Positions 24,850-35,374 of a DNA stretch of 64,000 nucleotides are shown here, one piece after another. Every line of letters begins with the position of its first letter. The first letter of the stretch is position 1. The notes beneath the pieces are model-generated. The model did no database searches. It had not been told where the DNA came from and worked only from the letters and a program-made list of their open reading frames with translations. Position numbers and translations under genes: made by a program. Origin of the DNA: Herminiimonas sp. (GTDB lineage Bacteria > Pseudomonadota > Gammaproteobacteria > Burkholderiales > Burkholderiaceae_D); NCBI GenBank assembly GCA_028292265.1, contig JAQGMR010000006.1, positions 62,001-126,000 on the forward strand, given 5' to 3'.

Positions 24850-26663
24850 TGCCCTGGCGGTGTCAGGTTGCGGTTGGCCGGCGCGGTCACGGTGAGGGCG
24901 CTTTTCCCGACGGTGAATGCCAGACGGTTGATGCGCTGGTTCATGTTGAAGGCATGCGTCACCACGCCGAGTCGCACCAGGGTCACCTTGGCGATGTCGA
25001 CAGCGTCGGTTGTCTGTACCGTGAACGTGCTGCCGAAGTTGACGCTGACCGGTGCAGACAGCAAATGCGGCCGTGCCCCGTGAAACAGGTAGGGCGGCGA
25101 GTAGATCTCCACGTTCGAATTGTCGGTGCCGTTGTCTGGCGCCGGCCTGCCGCCTCCGGCCGACAGTACCCGTCCATCGGGCAGCAGCAAGGCGGTGGAG
25201 TGATACAGGCGCGGCACGGCCATGCTTGCCATGGTGGTCCACTTTCCTGTTGCCGGATCCCACAATTCGGCCGGCAGCACGGCCTGTGCCGCGTCGTTGA
25301 AGCCGGTCGTGCTGGTGCCACCGGTTGCCAGCACGGTGCCATCCGCCAGCAGCGTGGCATTCATCTGCCGCCGTTTGTATTGCATTGGGCTGGTCCACTG
25401 CCATGTCGGATTGGCGTCGTTCAGATCAATGGTTTCGGCGGTTTCTGTTGGCGGCGTTGAATCGGTACCATTTCCATCGCCACCCATGACAAGAATCTTT
25501 CCATCGTCGTAGACCACCGATGAGCCGTAATCGCGTGGCCGCTGATACTTGTGCGGCGCCACGGTGACCAGGCTGCCGTCCCCGACAGTGTCGATATAGC
25601 GCGAGGTTTGCGAAGTCGATACGAATACCTTGCCGTTTGGCGCGACATGCATGGGCGCATAGCCGGCATATTCCATCGATGCATTCGGCAGGTCGCGCCA
25701 GCCGCCATTCACTTTCCATACTTGCGGCAACTGGTTCACCGTGGTCGGGTCGATCAAGCCGCCCGTTATCAGGATTTCGCCATTGGGAAGGCTGGTCGCG
25801 GTGGGGTACCAGCGGCCGGCGTTCATGGAATCTACCTTGGTCCAGCTGTAGTCACGGAAGTCAAAAATGCTTGCGTCGGCCGAGCCCACTCCATCCGAAA
25901 TATGTCCGCCCGCAACCAGCATGCGGCCGTCCGGCATGTAGGCGTCGCCGCTGCAAAAAAGGTCCGTCGTATTGTTGGGAACATAGGTTGAAGCGCCTGG
26001 CGGCGAATCAGGTTGGATGTCGGTGACATAGGCTTTCGAGAACCCGGGGCCGCGCTTTCCGGTGCGGTGGTAATCGGCATCGTCATCGTCGGCGTAGCTG
26101 AGGATTTTCCCATCCGGCAGAAGGTCAAGATTGATCGCGACCTGCGGCCAGTTGTAGACCGGCGACCACTGCCCTAGAGTCGCTGGGTCTCCGACCGGAC
26201 CGGGCGGGAGAGGCGTCGAGCTGGCGCTGCTTCCTCCGGTCGGCAGGCCAATACCGTAACTCGACTGCGCGGCCTGGATCGGCGGTAGCGTGCTGCCGGC
26301 GGGCGGGGTCGTTGTACCGGTAGTAGTGGTGGTGGTTCCGGCGGTGGCCGTCCCGGACGCGCCCGTCCCTGCGCCAGTGGCGCCGTTTCCGCTTGAAGTT
26401 GCGCCGGTGCTGCTGCCGGAAACGGCGGTCGACGAACTGCCTGTCGCATTGCTGTTTGCGGTGCCATTGGCAGCCGTTGCCGACGTGCCTGCCGTGAGCG
26501 CCGCGCTTGCTGCAGCGGTGCCAGAACTTCCGCCGCCGCCGCACGCGGCCAGCACGCTCACTACCAGCAGGGACAAGGATGCCGGCACGAGGCGTATGGC
26601 TCGCTCTCGTCGGGCCGGCGATTTGCAGCGATCTTGCTGCGACTGCACTCTGTGGTTCGACAT
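24783..26663 (-). CDS. secreted copper-radical oxidase (galactose/glyoxal oxidase type) lipoprotein
   Basis: From ATG 26663 (AGGA seven bases upstream) the protein has 626 residues. It has a lipoprotein signal (SLLVVSVLAAC, Cys41), a 110-residue Ser/Thr/Gly/Ala linker, a seven-bladed Kelch propeller and a C-terminal early-set (DUF1929) domain. All copper-radical residues of galactose oxidase have counterparts: Cys237 in DLFCSGDAY, Tyr286 in GRWYPTAT, Tyr487-His488 in RLYHSTALLLPDGR, and His570 in VTHAFNMNQR. It should oxidise a primary alcohol or aldehyde with O2, releasing H2O2. Its stop overlaps the convergent exonuclease gene. Confidence 0.9.
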   Translation of the reverse strand: MSNHRVQSQQDRCKSPARRERAIRLVPASLSLLVVSVLAACGGGGSSGTAAASAALTAGTSATAANGTANSNATGSSSTAVSGSSTGATSSGNGATGAGTGASGTATAGTTTTTTGTTTPPAGSTLPPIQAAQSSYGIGLPTGGSSASSTPLPPGPVGDPATLGQWSPVYNWPQVAINLDLLPDGKILSYADDDDADYHRTGKRGPGFSKAYVTDIQPDSPPGASTYVPNNTTDLFCSGDAYMPDGRMLVAGGHISDGVGSADASIFDFRDYSWTKVDSMNAGRWYPTATSLPNGEILITGGLIDPTTVNQLPQVWKVNGGWRDLPNASMEYAGYAPMHVAPNGKVFVSTSQTSRYIDTVGDGSLVTVAPHKYQRPRDYGSSVVYDDGKILVMGGDGNGTDSTPPTETAETIDLNDANPTWQWTSPMQYKRRQMNATLLADGTVLATGGTSTTGFNDAAQAVLPAELWDPATGKWTTMASMAVPRLYHSTALLLPDGRVLSAGGGRPAPDNGTDNSNVEIYSPPYLFHGARPHLLSAPVSVNFGSTFTVQTTDAVDIAKVTLVRLGVVTHAFNMNQRINRLAFTVGKSALTVTAPANRNLTPPGHYMLFLINSKGVPSIAKIVQIV

Positions 26664-26819
26664 CTTTTCATCCTGTTCTTTTTGTTGACGCACTGTGTTG
26701 CCTGCTTTCCTGCCAGGCCTGCCGTTCCCGCCTCCAGACGATCATTCGGTCGGGCGGCCGGATGATGTTTGACTCAGCCTGATCGCGCGGCGCAGTGTGG
26801 CGTGCGACGCGCGAGCCAG

Positions 26820-28382
26820 TCAAAGCGATCGAAGGAAGGCGGTCAGGTCCGCGGCCTCTTGCGGCGTGAAGCCGATCTTGAAACGCTCGTTGTAAAAGGC
26901 CACAACCGCAGCAAGGTCCTGCGCCGATCCGTCGTGGAAGTAGGGCGCGCGTGCCGCCAGCCCGCGCAGTGCTGGCGTCTTGAAGCGCCCGATGTCTTGC
27001 CATCTGCCGCTGACGAGCGCAAGGCCTGGGTCGGTCGTCTGAACGGTTGCCCCGCTCGTCTTGTTGCGCAAGGTGTAGAGCGGTACGTCGGCACTGCGGC
27101 GTACCGCGGCATCGACACCGATGTTGAACAGAAGTGGCGTGGAACGACTGCCGGCGTTCGGCGTGTCATGACAGGTTGCGCAGGAGCCCCGCACCGATGC
27201 AGCCGGCATGCCAGCCACGTTGTCGATAAAGATCGGGCGGCCATTGAAAATAGCCTGGCCTCGCGCCACGGATTGCCTTGCCGCGGTCAATGCAGCTGCA
27301 TTTGCCGGTGGCGTATCGGCATCGGCCAGCGCGGTAGACGGCGCAGTGGAATTGGCACCAGCACTCCAGGCGTCGAAGGCCCGGATCACCTGATTAGAGA
27401 ACGCGGCATGGGTTTGGTAGTCGCCGTCCGAACTGTCATTGATGCCGAAATAGAAAGTCTGCTTTGCCAGACTGGTTGCGCCGCCGCTTGCGCCCGCGCC
27501 GGTCAGGCTTCCCGCCGCGTTGTCGAAAATCTGAGCGCTGAACAGGCTCTGCTCAAACGCGACGATGGCATTGCGGTCGGCATCGGAAAGCCCGGCCGGA
27601 AATTGCGCATGGCCCTGCACCGCATGGTTTGCCTGGTTGCCGTAATTGATGTCCGAGCTCGCATAGCAACTGGTCGATCCGGCAAAGCACAGATGCGAGG
27701 CCGGGTCGAGATAGGTCTCGCGGCCATCCCACATCACAGCGGCCGAGAAGCGCAGGTTGGTGGTCGGCAGTGGACGCCGGAACAGCGACAAGTCTTTACT
27801 GCTTGCGTAGCCATAGGGATCGTCCACGGCGGCGAGATCGTACTCGGCGTTGGTTGGTACCGGCAGGCCGATGCGAAACAGGCCGCGTGCCAGCAGCAGG
27901 TTCCATGCGGCGCGCCGCGCGTCGGCCGTCGACAGGTCGGCCAGCGGCGAGTTGGCACCGTCCGAGCCGGTAAAGAGCGGGTCGTTGCCGCTCGACTGGG
28001 TGAACCGCGCGAGCACGCTTGCCGGCGTAACTGACCAGCCCTCCGCCTCCCCGTGGCAACTGGCGCAACTGCGCCCATTGCCAAATGGCTTAAAGAAGGG
28101 GTTCGTGTGATCGATGAATCCGGCGCTGCTGAAGGTCTCTGACTGACCGGAAGCATTCGACGACAAGACGCTGGCAAATTGAACTGCTGTGGAGCCCGGG
28201 GATGTGGGCGCTGTTGCCGTTGCGGTGGCGGGTGCGATCGCGCCTGTAGCGGCTGCGTCGACGGTGCTTGCACCGGCACTGCCACCGGCACTGCCTCCGC
28301 CACAAGCGGCAAGAATGGCGGCAAGACTTAATGCGGTTGCAGCCCGGACGCGGGCGGCGGAAAGCGGGGGAAACTTCTTCAT
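26820..28382 (-). CDS. diheme cytochrome c (MauG/CcpA-like) lipoprotein
   Basis: The ATG at 28382 gives 520 residues. The lipoprotein signal ends in AAILAACGG (Cys27). Two heme motifs are present: [12 protein letters not shown] (residues 105-116) and [12 protein letters not shown] (400-411). [20 protein letters not shown] near residue 467 is the standard C-terminal signature of the cytochrome c peroxidase/MauG family. It lies 156 bp upstream of the copper-radical oxidase in the same direction. Removal of the oxidase's H2O2, or electron transfer for it, is an attractive inference. Confidence 0.88.
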   Translation of the reverse strand: MKKFPPLSAARVRAATALSLAAILAACGGGSAGGSAGASTVDAAATGAIAPATATATAPTSPGSTAVQFASVLSSNASGQSETFSSAGFIDHTNPFFKPFGNGRSCASCHGEAEGWSVTPASVLARFTQSSGNDPLFTGSDGANSPLADLSTADARRAAWNLLLARGLFRIGLPVPTNAEYDLAAVDDPYGYASSKDLSLFRRPLPTTNLRFSAAVMWDGRETYLDPASHLCFAGSTSCYASSDINYGNQANHAVQGHAQFPAGLSDADRNAIVAFEQSLFSAQIFDNAAGSLTGAGASGGATSLAKQTFYFGINDSSDGDYQTHAAFSNQVIRAFDAWSAGANSTAPSTALADADTPPANAAALTAARQSVARGQAIFNGRPIFIDNVAGMPAASVRGSCATCHDTPNAGSRSTPLLFNIGVDAAVRRSADVPLYTLRNKTSGATVQTTDPGLALVSGRWQDIGRFKTPALRGLAARAPYFHDGSAQDLAAVVAFYNERFKIGFTPQEAADLTAFLRSL

Positions 28383-28786
28383 TTCTATATGCCTTGGTAG
28401 CGCGCAAGACGGAGCAAGCGCGCCCGGTTGCGAAAGACGACTGATCCATTGCGCGGCTTGCGCAGGGTCGTTGCTGTTGAAACTATTGTCGCGGCGCGAT
28501 AAATGGGGGCGTTGGCAGTGGTCAATGGCCATGCCGCAATAAATTGAGGTGCGTTAAAAGTCGCCGAATGGTCAGCGCGCGGTTGCGTCTTTGGTTGGAT
28601 CGGAACTGCGCTTCGGTCACCGTCCAAGATGGCGAGGAATTCAAGGGTAAGTGCTTCACTTTCCTGAACAGAAGTTGACCTATGTCGACTCTATTGCGCT
28701 TTTCATATCATCGGGTTGAACCGCTAGCGCCCACACGAATCGGACTCATGTTCCCAACTGAACAATCTTCCAACCATGAGGGCCTT
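28383..28786. other. divergent intergenic region without a gene
   Basis: About 400 bp between the diheme lipoprotein gene (minus) and the small exported protein gene (plus). Short frames on both strands lack ribosome binding sites. It probably contains two divergent promoters. Confidence 0.5.
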
Positions 28787-29176
28787 ATGAATAAAAGACT
28801 ATTGACGCTTGCTGCCGCTTTGCCACTCGTCACGACATTTGCTTTTGCGCAGTCCACTACATCGGATCCGCTTGCGCCAAAGAGCCGTGCCGATGTCAAG
28901 GCGGAGGAAAAAGCGACCGGTGCAATCGGCACCAAGAATATTGAAGTGCCGGCGGAACCCAGCACCAAGGGATCTGCCATGAGCCGCTCTGACGCGAAGA
29001 ACGAATTGCGGACCTCCGGCTCGTCGAGTACCGGCAACACCGAAGTCCAGGGCGATCCTTCTACCAAGGGCAGCGGTTTGTCACGTTCCGACGTCAAGGC
29101 AGAGGAGCGGGCAAGCGGCTCCATGAGCACGAAAAATATTGAGGTCCAGACCCCAACCACGCCCACTTCGAAGTAA
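28787..29176 (+). CDS. small exported protein with three internal repeats
   Basis: This 129-residue product has a Sec signal (LLTLAAALPLVTTFAFAQ). The mature part is three degenerate copies of a ~33-residue repeat: KSRADVKAEEKATGAIGTKN, MSRSDAKNELRTSGSSSTGN and LSRSDVKAEERASGSMSTKN, each followed by EV and a Pro/Thr segment. The S-R-x-D-V/A-K motif recalls DUF4148-like periplasmic proteins. GAGGG precedes the ATG. The product is very hydrophilic and probably disordered; function unknown. Confidence 0.78.
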   Translation: MNKRLLTLAAALPLVTTFAFAQSTTSDPLAPKSRADVKAEEKATGAIGTKNIEVPAEPSTKGSAMSRSDAKNELRTSGSSSTGNTEVQGDPSTKGSGLSRSDVKAEERASGSMSTKNIEVQTPTTPTSK

Positions 29177-29283
29177 AGGCGGGATGTGCGAGAGCTGAGC
29201 AGCGAGCGGGATACTCTCCGCCGGCTGCCCTGTTCCGTGCAAAGGGCCAATTACATCAACCGCATCCGTAGTAGTGCTACAAC

Positions 29284-29311
29284 GACGGCGCCCTGGGCGC
29301 CGTCTTTTTTT
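29284..29311 (+). terminator. strong intrinsic terminator
   Basis: A perfect 9-bp stem (gacggcgcc/ggcgccgtc) with a 3-nt loop is followed by seven T residues. It ends the transcript of the small repeat protein gene before the UvrA-like gene. Confidence 0.92.
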
Positions 29312-29367
29312 GGCTGAATAGCTGATCGCCATTGCGACAGACTGACTCGAAAAGAAAAGCGAAAGAC

Positions 29368-31953
29368 ATGGACGATCAGGACACTTCGGTTTTTCCGCTG
29401 CCCGAAAAAGATGGCCTTCCCGCTGATCCCGTCGCCGGGGCCACCTATTCCGGCATGGTGCGCGTGCGGGGCGCCCGCGAACACAACCTCAAGAACGTCG
29501 ACCTGGACTTGCCGCGCAATGCGCTGGTCGTATTCACCGGAATTTCCGGTTCGGGAAAATCCTCCCTGGCCTTCGGCACTCTCTATGCGGAGGCCCAGCG
29601 CAGGTACCTGGAATCGGTATCGCCCTATGCGCGCCGGCTCTTCAATCAAATGCCGGTCCCCGAGGTTGACGAAATAGACGGTTTGCCGCCCGCCGTGGCG
29701 TTGCAACAGCAGCGAGGATCGCCAACTACGAGGTCCTCAGTCGGTAGCGTCACGACGCTCTCCAATTCACTGCGCATGCTGTACTCCCGTGCCGGCGATT
29801 ACCCGGCCGGCCAGCCGTTGTTGTATGCCGAATCATTCTCGCCCAATACGCCAGAGGGAGCCTGTCCCGAGTGCCACGGCCTCGGCCGCGTATACCAGGT
29901 GACGGAACGATCAATGGTGCCGGATGATTCCCTGACGATTCGCGAACGTGCTGTGGCCGCATGGCCCACCGCCTGGCATGGCCAGAATCTGCGTGACATC
30001 CTGGTCAGTCTTGGCTTCGACGTCGACCGACCGTGGCGCGAGCTGCCGCGCAAGGACCGTGACTGGATACTCTTCACCGACGAGCAACCGGTGGTGCCGG
30101 TCTATGCCGGCTTCGACCCTCAGGAAGTGAAGCGCGCGCTCAAGCGCAAGGAAGAGCCAAGCTACCAGGGCACCTTCACCGGCGCGCGACGCTATGTGCT
30201 GCAAACCTTCGCCAATACCGAAAGCGCCTCCATGAAAAAGCGTGTGGCGCGCTACATGGAGAGTGCGGAGTGCGCCGTCTGCCACGGCAAGCGGCTGCGC
30301 GTGGAATCGCTGTCCGTGCGGTTTGCCGGGCACGACATTGCCGACATGTCGCGCCTGCCACTCAAGCGTCTGGCGGACCTGCTGCGCCCCTTGCAAGACG
30401 GCACACCGCGACGCCAATCGAAAGCGGCGGCGCTGCATCCGGAAAAACTGCTGGTGGTGCAGCGCATCGCGCAGGATCTGGTGGCCCGGCTCGAAGTGCT
30501 GCTGGAGCTTGGCCTCGGTTATCTGACGCTTGAGCGCAGCACGCCAACACTGTCGCCTGGCGAACTGCAGCGTTTGCGGCTCGGGACTCAAGTGCGGTCC
30601 AATTTGTTCGGCGTTGTGTATGTGCTCGACGAACCGTCCGCCGGATTGCATCCGGCTGACGCCGAGGCATTGTTGCGCGCTCTCGACCGTCTGAAGGCTG
30701 CCGGGAATTCGCTGTTCGTGGTGGAGCATGCGCTGGCCGTGATCCGGCATGCGGACTGGATCGTCGACGTTGGGCCAGAGGCAGGGGAGCAGGGCGGCCA
30801 CGTACTCTACAGCGGGCCGCCAGCGGGGCTGGACCAGGTCAAGGCTTCCCACACACGTCGTTACCTGTTCGATGACGCCAGGCGAGAGATGCGCGTGCCG
30901 CGCCTCGCATCCGGCAAGCTGCTGCTGGAAGGCGTTAGCCGCAATAATTTGAAGAACCTGTCGCTCGCCATACCGCTAGGCGTTCTCGCCTGCGTCACCG
31001 GCGTTTCCGGATCGGGCAAGTCAAGCCTGGTGAGCCAGGTACTGGTTGAACTGGTGGCCGATGCGCTTGGCCATGTGCTGCCGAAAGAACCCGAGGAAGA
31101 CATGGCGCTTGAGCCTGCCAGTCCGGTGCCGGTGGGTGGACGCATCGCAGGTGGCATCGAGCACATCAAGCGCATGGTGCTGGTTGACCAGAAGCCAATC
31201 GGACGCACGCCGCGTTCCAACCTGGCGACCTACACCGGGCTGTTCGACCATGTACGCAAGGTCTTTGCCGCCACGCGTGCCGCGCGGGCGCGCGGCTATG
31301 ACGCTGGCAGATTTTCATTCAACGTGGCAAGCGGCCGTTGCGCAACCTGCGAAGGGGAAGGCTTCGTCATGGTGGAATTGCTATTCCTGCCGAGCGTCTA
31401 CGCTCCGTGTCCGGCGTGCCATGGCGCGCGCTATAACGAGAAGACGCTGGAAATCCGGCACAGAGACCACAACATTGCGCAGGTGCTGGCAATGACGGTG
31501 GACGCGGCGTGGGAATTTTTTACCGATACGCCACCCATAGAGCGCTCGCTGGCGATGTTGCGCGAAGTTGGCTTGGGCTACCTGCGGCTGGGGCAACCGG
31601 CGACGGAACTCTCGGGCGGCGAGGCGCAGCGCATCAAGCTAGCCACTGAACTGCAACGCGCTTCACGCGGCAACACCCTCTTTGTGCTTGACGAGCCGAC
31701 CACCGGTTTGCATCCCGCCGACGTCGAGCGACTGGTCGCGCAACTCGATGGACTTGTCGATGCCGGCAACACGGTCGTAGTGGTGGAGCATGACATGCGC
31801 GTGGTCGCGGCAAGCGACTGGGTGATCGACATCGGGCCTGGCGCCGGCGATGAGGGCGGGCGCGTGGTCGCGTCCATGCCGCCGCGTGACCTCGTTGGCG
31901 TTCGACATAGCCGAACCGCTCCTTACCTGGCAAGGTTCCTGCAAGGGTCTTAG
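29368..31953 (+). CDS. UvrA-like excinuclease ATPase (short paralogue)
   Basis: About 861 residues with two ABC modules: Walker [21 protein letters not shown] and [18 protein letters not shown], signatures [12 protein letters not shown] and [12 protein letters not shown], and Walker [13 protein letters not shown] and [12 protein letters not shown]. Zinc-binding CxxC pairs occur in [17 protein letters not shown] and CATCEGEG...CPACHG. It is about 80-100 residues shorter than housekeeping UvrA, matching class II UvrA paralogues linked to drug or DNA-damage tolerance. ATG 29368 is preferred over TTG 29332. Confidence 0.93.
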   Translation: MDDQDTSVFPLPEKDGLPADPVAGATYSGMVRVRGAREHNLKNVDLDLPRNALVVFTGISGSGKSSLAFGTLYAEAQRRYLESVSPYARRLFNQMPVPEVDEIDGLPPAVALQQQRGSPTTRSSVGSVTTLSNSLRMLYSRAGDYPAGQPLLYAESFSPNTPEGACPECHGLGRVYQVTERSMVPDDSLTIRERAVAAWPTAWHGQNLRDILVSLGFDVDRPWRELPRKDRDWILFTDEQPVVPVYAGFDPQEVKRALKRKEEPSYQGTFTGARRYVLQTFANTESASMKKRVARYMESAECAVCHGKRLRVESLSVRFAGHDIADMSRLPLKRLADLLRPLQDGTPRRQSKAAALHPEKLLVVQRIAQDLVARLEVLLELGLGYLTLERSTPTLSPGELQRLRLGTQVRSNLFGVVYVLDEPSAGLHPADAEALLRALDRLKAAGNSLFVVEHALAVIRHADWIVDVGPEAGEQGGHVLYSGPPAGLDQVKASHTRRYLFDDARREMRVPRLASGKLLLEGVSRNNLKNLSLAIPLGVLACVTGVSGSGKSSLVSQVLVELVADALGHVLPKEPEEDMALEPASPVPVGGRIAGGIEHIKRMVLVDQKPIGRTPRSNLATYTGLFDHVRKVFAATRAARARGYDAGRFSFNVASGRCATCEGEGFVMVELLFLPSVYAPCPACHGARYNEKTLEIRHRDHNIAQVLAMTVDAAWEFFTDTPPIERSLAMLREVGLGYLRLGQPATELSGGEAQRIKLATELQRASRGNTLFVLDEPTTGLHPADVERLVAQLDGLVDAGNTVVVVEHDMRVVAASDWVIDIGPGAGDEGGRVVASMPPRDLVGVRHSRTAPYLARFLQGS

Positions 31954-32131
31954 GGACTGCGGCAAAAGTGCATGGGCTGCAGGACGGCCGCATGGACGCA
32001 TCACGAATTGCGCAGGCTCTTCGCGCTTGCGCAGCATCCTGTCGACTTGAACTTGATGGACCTTGAAAGCGCGGTGGCGGAGCGGTGCATGATTGCAGCA
32101 TGCACAGCGCCGACCGGAAAGGGGAGGCAAA

Positions 32132-33040
32132 TTGATCAAACCCGGCATACGTACCCTGGCAAGCGCGGCAAGCCTGGCCGCCTTTGCATGGACCAGTTTT
32201 GCAGCGGCAATTGCGCTTGGCCAGAAGCGGCTGCTGTTCAACCCAACTTCCCGTCGCGAGGTTGACCGCCCACGCAGCGAAGTACACCGCACCCGGTCGG
32301 TGGTCCTGCGCGGCGGCGATGGCACCCGATTGTCTGGCTGGTTCCTTACCCCGCGCCGGTCGACACCCATGAGCGCCGTCATCTATTTCGGGGGTCGCTC
32401 TGAAGAAGTGAGCTGGGTGGTCCGTGATGCCGGTCGCATGTTTCCGCACAGCGCCGTGCTGGCGCTGAATTATCGCGGCTACGGCGAGTCGCACGGTGCG
32501 CCCAGCGAACTGCAAATGATTGCGGACGGCGAGTTCCTTTTTGACTGGCTGGCCGAACGTTCCTACATCGACAAGACCCGTATTGCGCTGGTCGGAAGGA
32601 GCCTCGGGTCCGGCGTCGCGCTGCAGGTCGCTACGCGTCGACCTGCCGCCGGGTTAGTGCTGCTGACGCCGTACGATTCCATCCTCGCGATTGCGCGGCG
32701 GCGCTTCCGCACGGTGCCGGTCGGCTGGATGCTGCGCGACCGTTTCGAATCGGTAAAGCACGCCTCCCTGTTAACGGCGCCAGTCTACGTATTGCGCGCC
32801 CAGTCGGACACCGTGGTCCCTTCGGCGCATACCGATTTGCTGGTCAAGAGCCTGTCCACTGTGGTCGCCGATATCAGCATTCCGGGCTCTGACCACTGCA
32901 CCTTGCCGTACCTTCCCGCAGCACAGGAAGCCATCGCTGCAATCGTCGCAACAGTCCTGGGCGGCGGCACGGGCCGTCCGACCGATGGTGACGGTCCGAC
33001 CCCACCGTCGGCGAATGATGAGGTGCCGCGCGCCGCATGA
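32132..33040 (+). CDS. alpha/beta hydrolase with N-terminal membrane anchor
   Basis: The TTG start at 32132 is favoured by GGGGAGG four bases upstream. After a hydrophobic N-terminus (LASAASLAAFAWTSFAAAIALG) comes an alpha/beta hydrolase fold: NYRGYGESHGAPSE, the nucleophile elbow VGRSLGSGVAL, the acid region RAQSDTVVP, and the histidine in PGSDHCTL. It resembles the YqkD/BEM46 group of membrane-anchored serine hydrolases. Substrate unknown. Confidence 0.85.
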   Translation: MIKPGIRTLASAASLAAFAWTSFAAAIALGQKRLLFNPTSRREVDRPRSEVHRTRSVVLRGGDGTRLSGWFLTPRRSTPMSAVIYFGGRSEEVSWVVRDAGRMFPHSAVLALNYRGYGESHGAPSELQMIADGEFLFDWLAERSYIDKTRIALVGRSLGSGVALQVATRRPAAGLVLLTPYDSILAIARRRFRTVPVGWMLRDRFESVKHASLLTAPVYVLRAQSDTVVPSAHTDLLVKSLSTVVADISIPGSDHCTLPYLPAAQEAIAAIVATVLGGGTGRPTDGDGPTPPSANDEVPRAA

Positions 33041-33123
33041 TCGTTGCGCCCTGCGCAGATTCAGAAAGGGATCGGGCGGCGTAAGGTAGCGTGAAAGAGC
33101 CAGACTGCGCTGTCGCCAGCAGG

Positions 33124-33253
33124 CTAGTGCGGCCCGCCGGGAGCACCGCCCAGTGCAGCTTGGCGGCAGCGTTCTGAAAACAGTAGGCCTAGTGCGGCCC
33201 GCCGGGGAGCACTGCGCAGTGCAGCTTGCCGGCTGCGTTTTGAAAGCAGTAGG
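33124..33253. repeat. 65-bp tandem duplication at the 3' end of a small secreted-protein gene
   Basis: Two direct copies of a ~65-bp unit starting ctagtgcggcccgccggg lie head to tail, differing at a few bases. The copy nearer the gene encodes the C-terminus YCFQNAAGKLHCAVLPGGPH on the minus strand. The other copy, beyond the stop, still reads as a similar peptide (YCFQNAAAKLHWAVLP). Confidence 0.88.
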
Positions 33254-33428
33254 CATGCGTTGGCGCCGGCTCGCTCTTCGGGATGGCGCTAACGCGCTTT
33301 CCACCTGGCCCGGCGCCATGCTGTTGCCCAAACTGCGTCGGGCGCGTCTCAGTGCCTTCATCAGCGACGTGATGCGCGAAGGCCATCGGACTCGCGACCA
33401 GCATGAATGTCAATAAGGCAGAATGCAT
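33189..33428 (-). CDS. small exported protein of unknown function
   Basis: This 79-residue product has a signal peptide (SALLTFMLVASPMAFA, cleavage before HHV) and a mature part ending in a Cys-containing motif YCFQNAAGKLHCAVLPGGP. The stop lies at the junction of a tandem duplication. No good ribosome binding site is visible before ATG 33428, so confidence is moderate. No family recognised. Confidence 0.5.
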   Translation of the reverse strand: MHSALLTFMLVASPMAFAHHVADEGTETRPTQFGQQHGAGPGGKRVSAIPKSEPAPTHAYCFQNAAGKLHCAVLPGGPH

Positions 33429-33659
33429 AACGGGTTTCGGAATACGGCGGTCTGGGAATGAATACTAGTATGCGTTCTCCCCTGGCTGCGGCTGTTGACG
33501 CTACTCAACAGCAATCTCGCGCAATGCCGCAAGTCATGCGGGTAAATCGGGGCGAGGTGCGTGTCCGCATCGCGAGAACCGCTGCCCGGATGCGCTGTTG
33601 AATCCGACGACGCACCGGCCTCAAGAACATCTGAATTACCCGAATCTGGAGGGCGACCG

Positions 33660-35258
33660 TTGGAAACGGAATTGAAGCTGCTTATCGATCCAGCTTATGC
33701 GGACTTGTTGCGCAAAAGTCCGCTGCTCCGTCAAAGGGGAAGCAAGCCGGTCACACAGCGCCTGACCAGCACCTATTACGACACTGCCGCGCTTTGGCTT
33801 CACAAGCATGGCGCAACGTTGCGGGTGCGCCGGATTGAGGGCGAAGGCTGGCTGCAGACGGTCAAGGGCAAAGACAGCGCCAGCGGCGGGTTGCACCGGC
33901 GTGATGAATGGGAAACACCACTGCCCGGGCCAACGCCGGATGTGAAGGCCGCGCTGGAGCAGGCAGGACATGACCGGCATTGGTCGCGCCTGCTCTCCAG
34001 TACGGACTTGCAGGCGCGTCTCACGCCGATTTTCACTACCGAGATGGAGCGTACCAGCTGGATATTGCACTTGCCGAGGGGCGATGTGGTGGAGGTGGCG
34101 CTTGACCTTGGCCGCGTGCGGCATGAAGGCGGCGAGGTGGCCATTAATGAACTTGAACTGGAGTTGAAGAAAGGCGAGGCAGTCCACCTTTTCGACTTCG
34201 CAATGGCGTTGCACGCGGCGGTCCCCAAAGCGGCCCTGCGGATCGGCAACGAGAGCAAGGCGAAGCGCGGATTTTCGCTGATCCTCCCGGCTGAGCCGGC
34301 TGCGACGAAGGCCGAGCCGGTTGCACTGGAAGACGCGGTTTCCTGCGGCCATGCACTGCGGGAGATTTTGCTGAATTGCCTGCGGCAGATCGAGGCGAAT
34401 GCGGACGGCGTAACAAATGGCCAGGATCCTGAAAGCGTGCACCAGATGCGGGTCGGACTGCGGCGGCTGCATTCTGCGCTGAACCTTTTTCATGACATGG
34501 CACCGCTGCCAGCGGACCTTGCGGCGGGTTTCGCGGCATTGCGCCATGCCTTGGGAGATGCTCGCGACGCCGATGTGCTGGCCGGGTCGACGCTGCCGGC
34601 ACTCGCATCGCGGTTCTATTCCGCCTTGAGCCCCGGTGCGCAAACTCGAAATGCTTTTCTGTTGTTGCAGGAAGCGGCTACTCTGCGTAGCCGAGAGCGG
34701 AGGGCCGTCGCGGCCAGAATAATTGCGGCGCCGGAGACGACGCGCCTACTGCTCGGTTTTTCTGCATGGGCAATCGGGGAACGGTGGCGTAATGACGCAA
34801 CGGAGGAGGTGCTTGTGAAGCTGGATGCGCCGGTTCGCGAGTTCGCGCGCAAGACGTTGCGCCGAAAGCGGGAAGGGCTGTTAAAGCAGGCCCGGCGGTT
34901 AGACGGACTCGATGGGTCTAAACAACATCAGGTTCGGATCGCTGCAAAGAAGCTGCGCTATGCGAGCGAATTTTTTGGCAGCCTGGTTAAACACGGAAAG
35001 CAAAAGCGCTCGGAGCAAGATCAATTCAAGCGCCGGCTTTCCAGACTTCAAGACGAGCTTGGCTTACGCAACGATTCCCGGGTAGCGGAAGGATTGCTCG
35101 CCGAACTCGCAGTCGGCGCTACGGCTGCTGTCGCGGAAGCCGCCGGCTTTGCGCGGAGTTGCCTTTGCGAGCGGAGCGCGCGCGGAAAGCGGCGCTTGAT
35201 GCGGCGATGGAGGATGTTCAAGAGGGCAAAGATCCCGCGGCTTGCATCTGCTGGGTAG
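33660..35258 (+). CDS. CYTH-CHAD protein (inorganic triphosphatase type)
   Basis: TTG 33660 with GGAGGG six bases upstream gives METELKLLIDPAY, the ExExK start of CYTH domains. RRIEGEGWLQTVKG, RDEWETPL and ELELELKKG complete the tunnel-type triphosphatase. From about residue 230 comes a CHAD domain with HQMRVGLRRLHSALNLF, LGDARDADVL and HQVRIAAKKLRYASEFF, whose conserved histidines bind polyphosphate. The protein probably hydrolyses triphosphate or acts at polyphosphate granules. The extreme C-terminus is unusually basic. Confidence 0.9.
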   Translation: METELKLLIDPAYADLLRKSPLLRQRGSKPVTQRLTSTYYDTAALWLHKHGATLRVRRIEGEGWLQTVKGKDSASGGLHRRDEWETPLPGPTPDVKAALEQAGHDRHWSRLLSSTDLQARLTPIFTTEMERTSWILHLPRGDVVEVALDLGRVRHEGGEVAINELELELKKGEAVHLFDFAMALHAAVPKAALRIGNESKAKRGFSLILPAEPAATKAEPVALEDAVSCGHALREILLNCLRQIEANADGVTNGQDPESVHQMRVGLRRLHSALNLFHDMAPLPADLAAGFAALRHALGDARDADVLAGSTLPALASRFYSALSPGAQTRNAFLLLQEAATLRSRERRAVAARIIAAPETTRLLLGFSAWAIGERWRNDATEEVLVKLDAPVREFARKTLRRKREGLLKQARRLDGLDGSKQHQVRIAAKKLRYASEFFGSLVKHGKQKRSEQDQFKRRLSRLQDELGLRNDSRVAEGLLAELAVGATAAVAEAAGFARSCLCERSARGKRRLMRRWRMFKRAKIPRLASAG

Positions 35259-35374
35259 ACGGCCGGGACGTCGCGGGGAATGCCAACCTCAACCTCAACC
35301 TCGTGGAGTCGACGCCTTCCTGGGCGGCAAAGTTCAGGCCGACATTACGGTGATCCTAAAGGCAGCGCCTTGGC

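Noticed and set aside
35159..35353. Alternative frame at the end of the CYTH-CHAD gene, considered as a frameshift
   Set aside because: The main frame gives a plausible basic CHAD C-terminus; no clear evidence for a shift.
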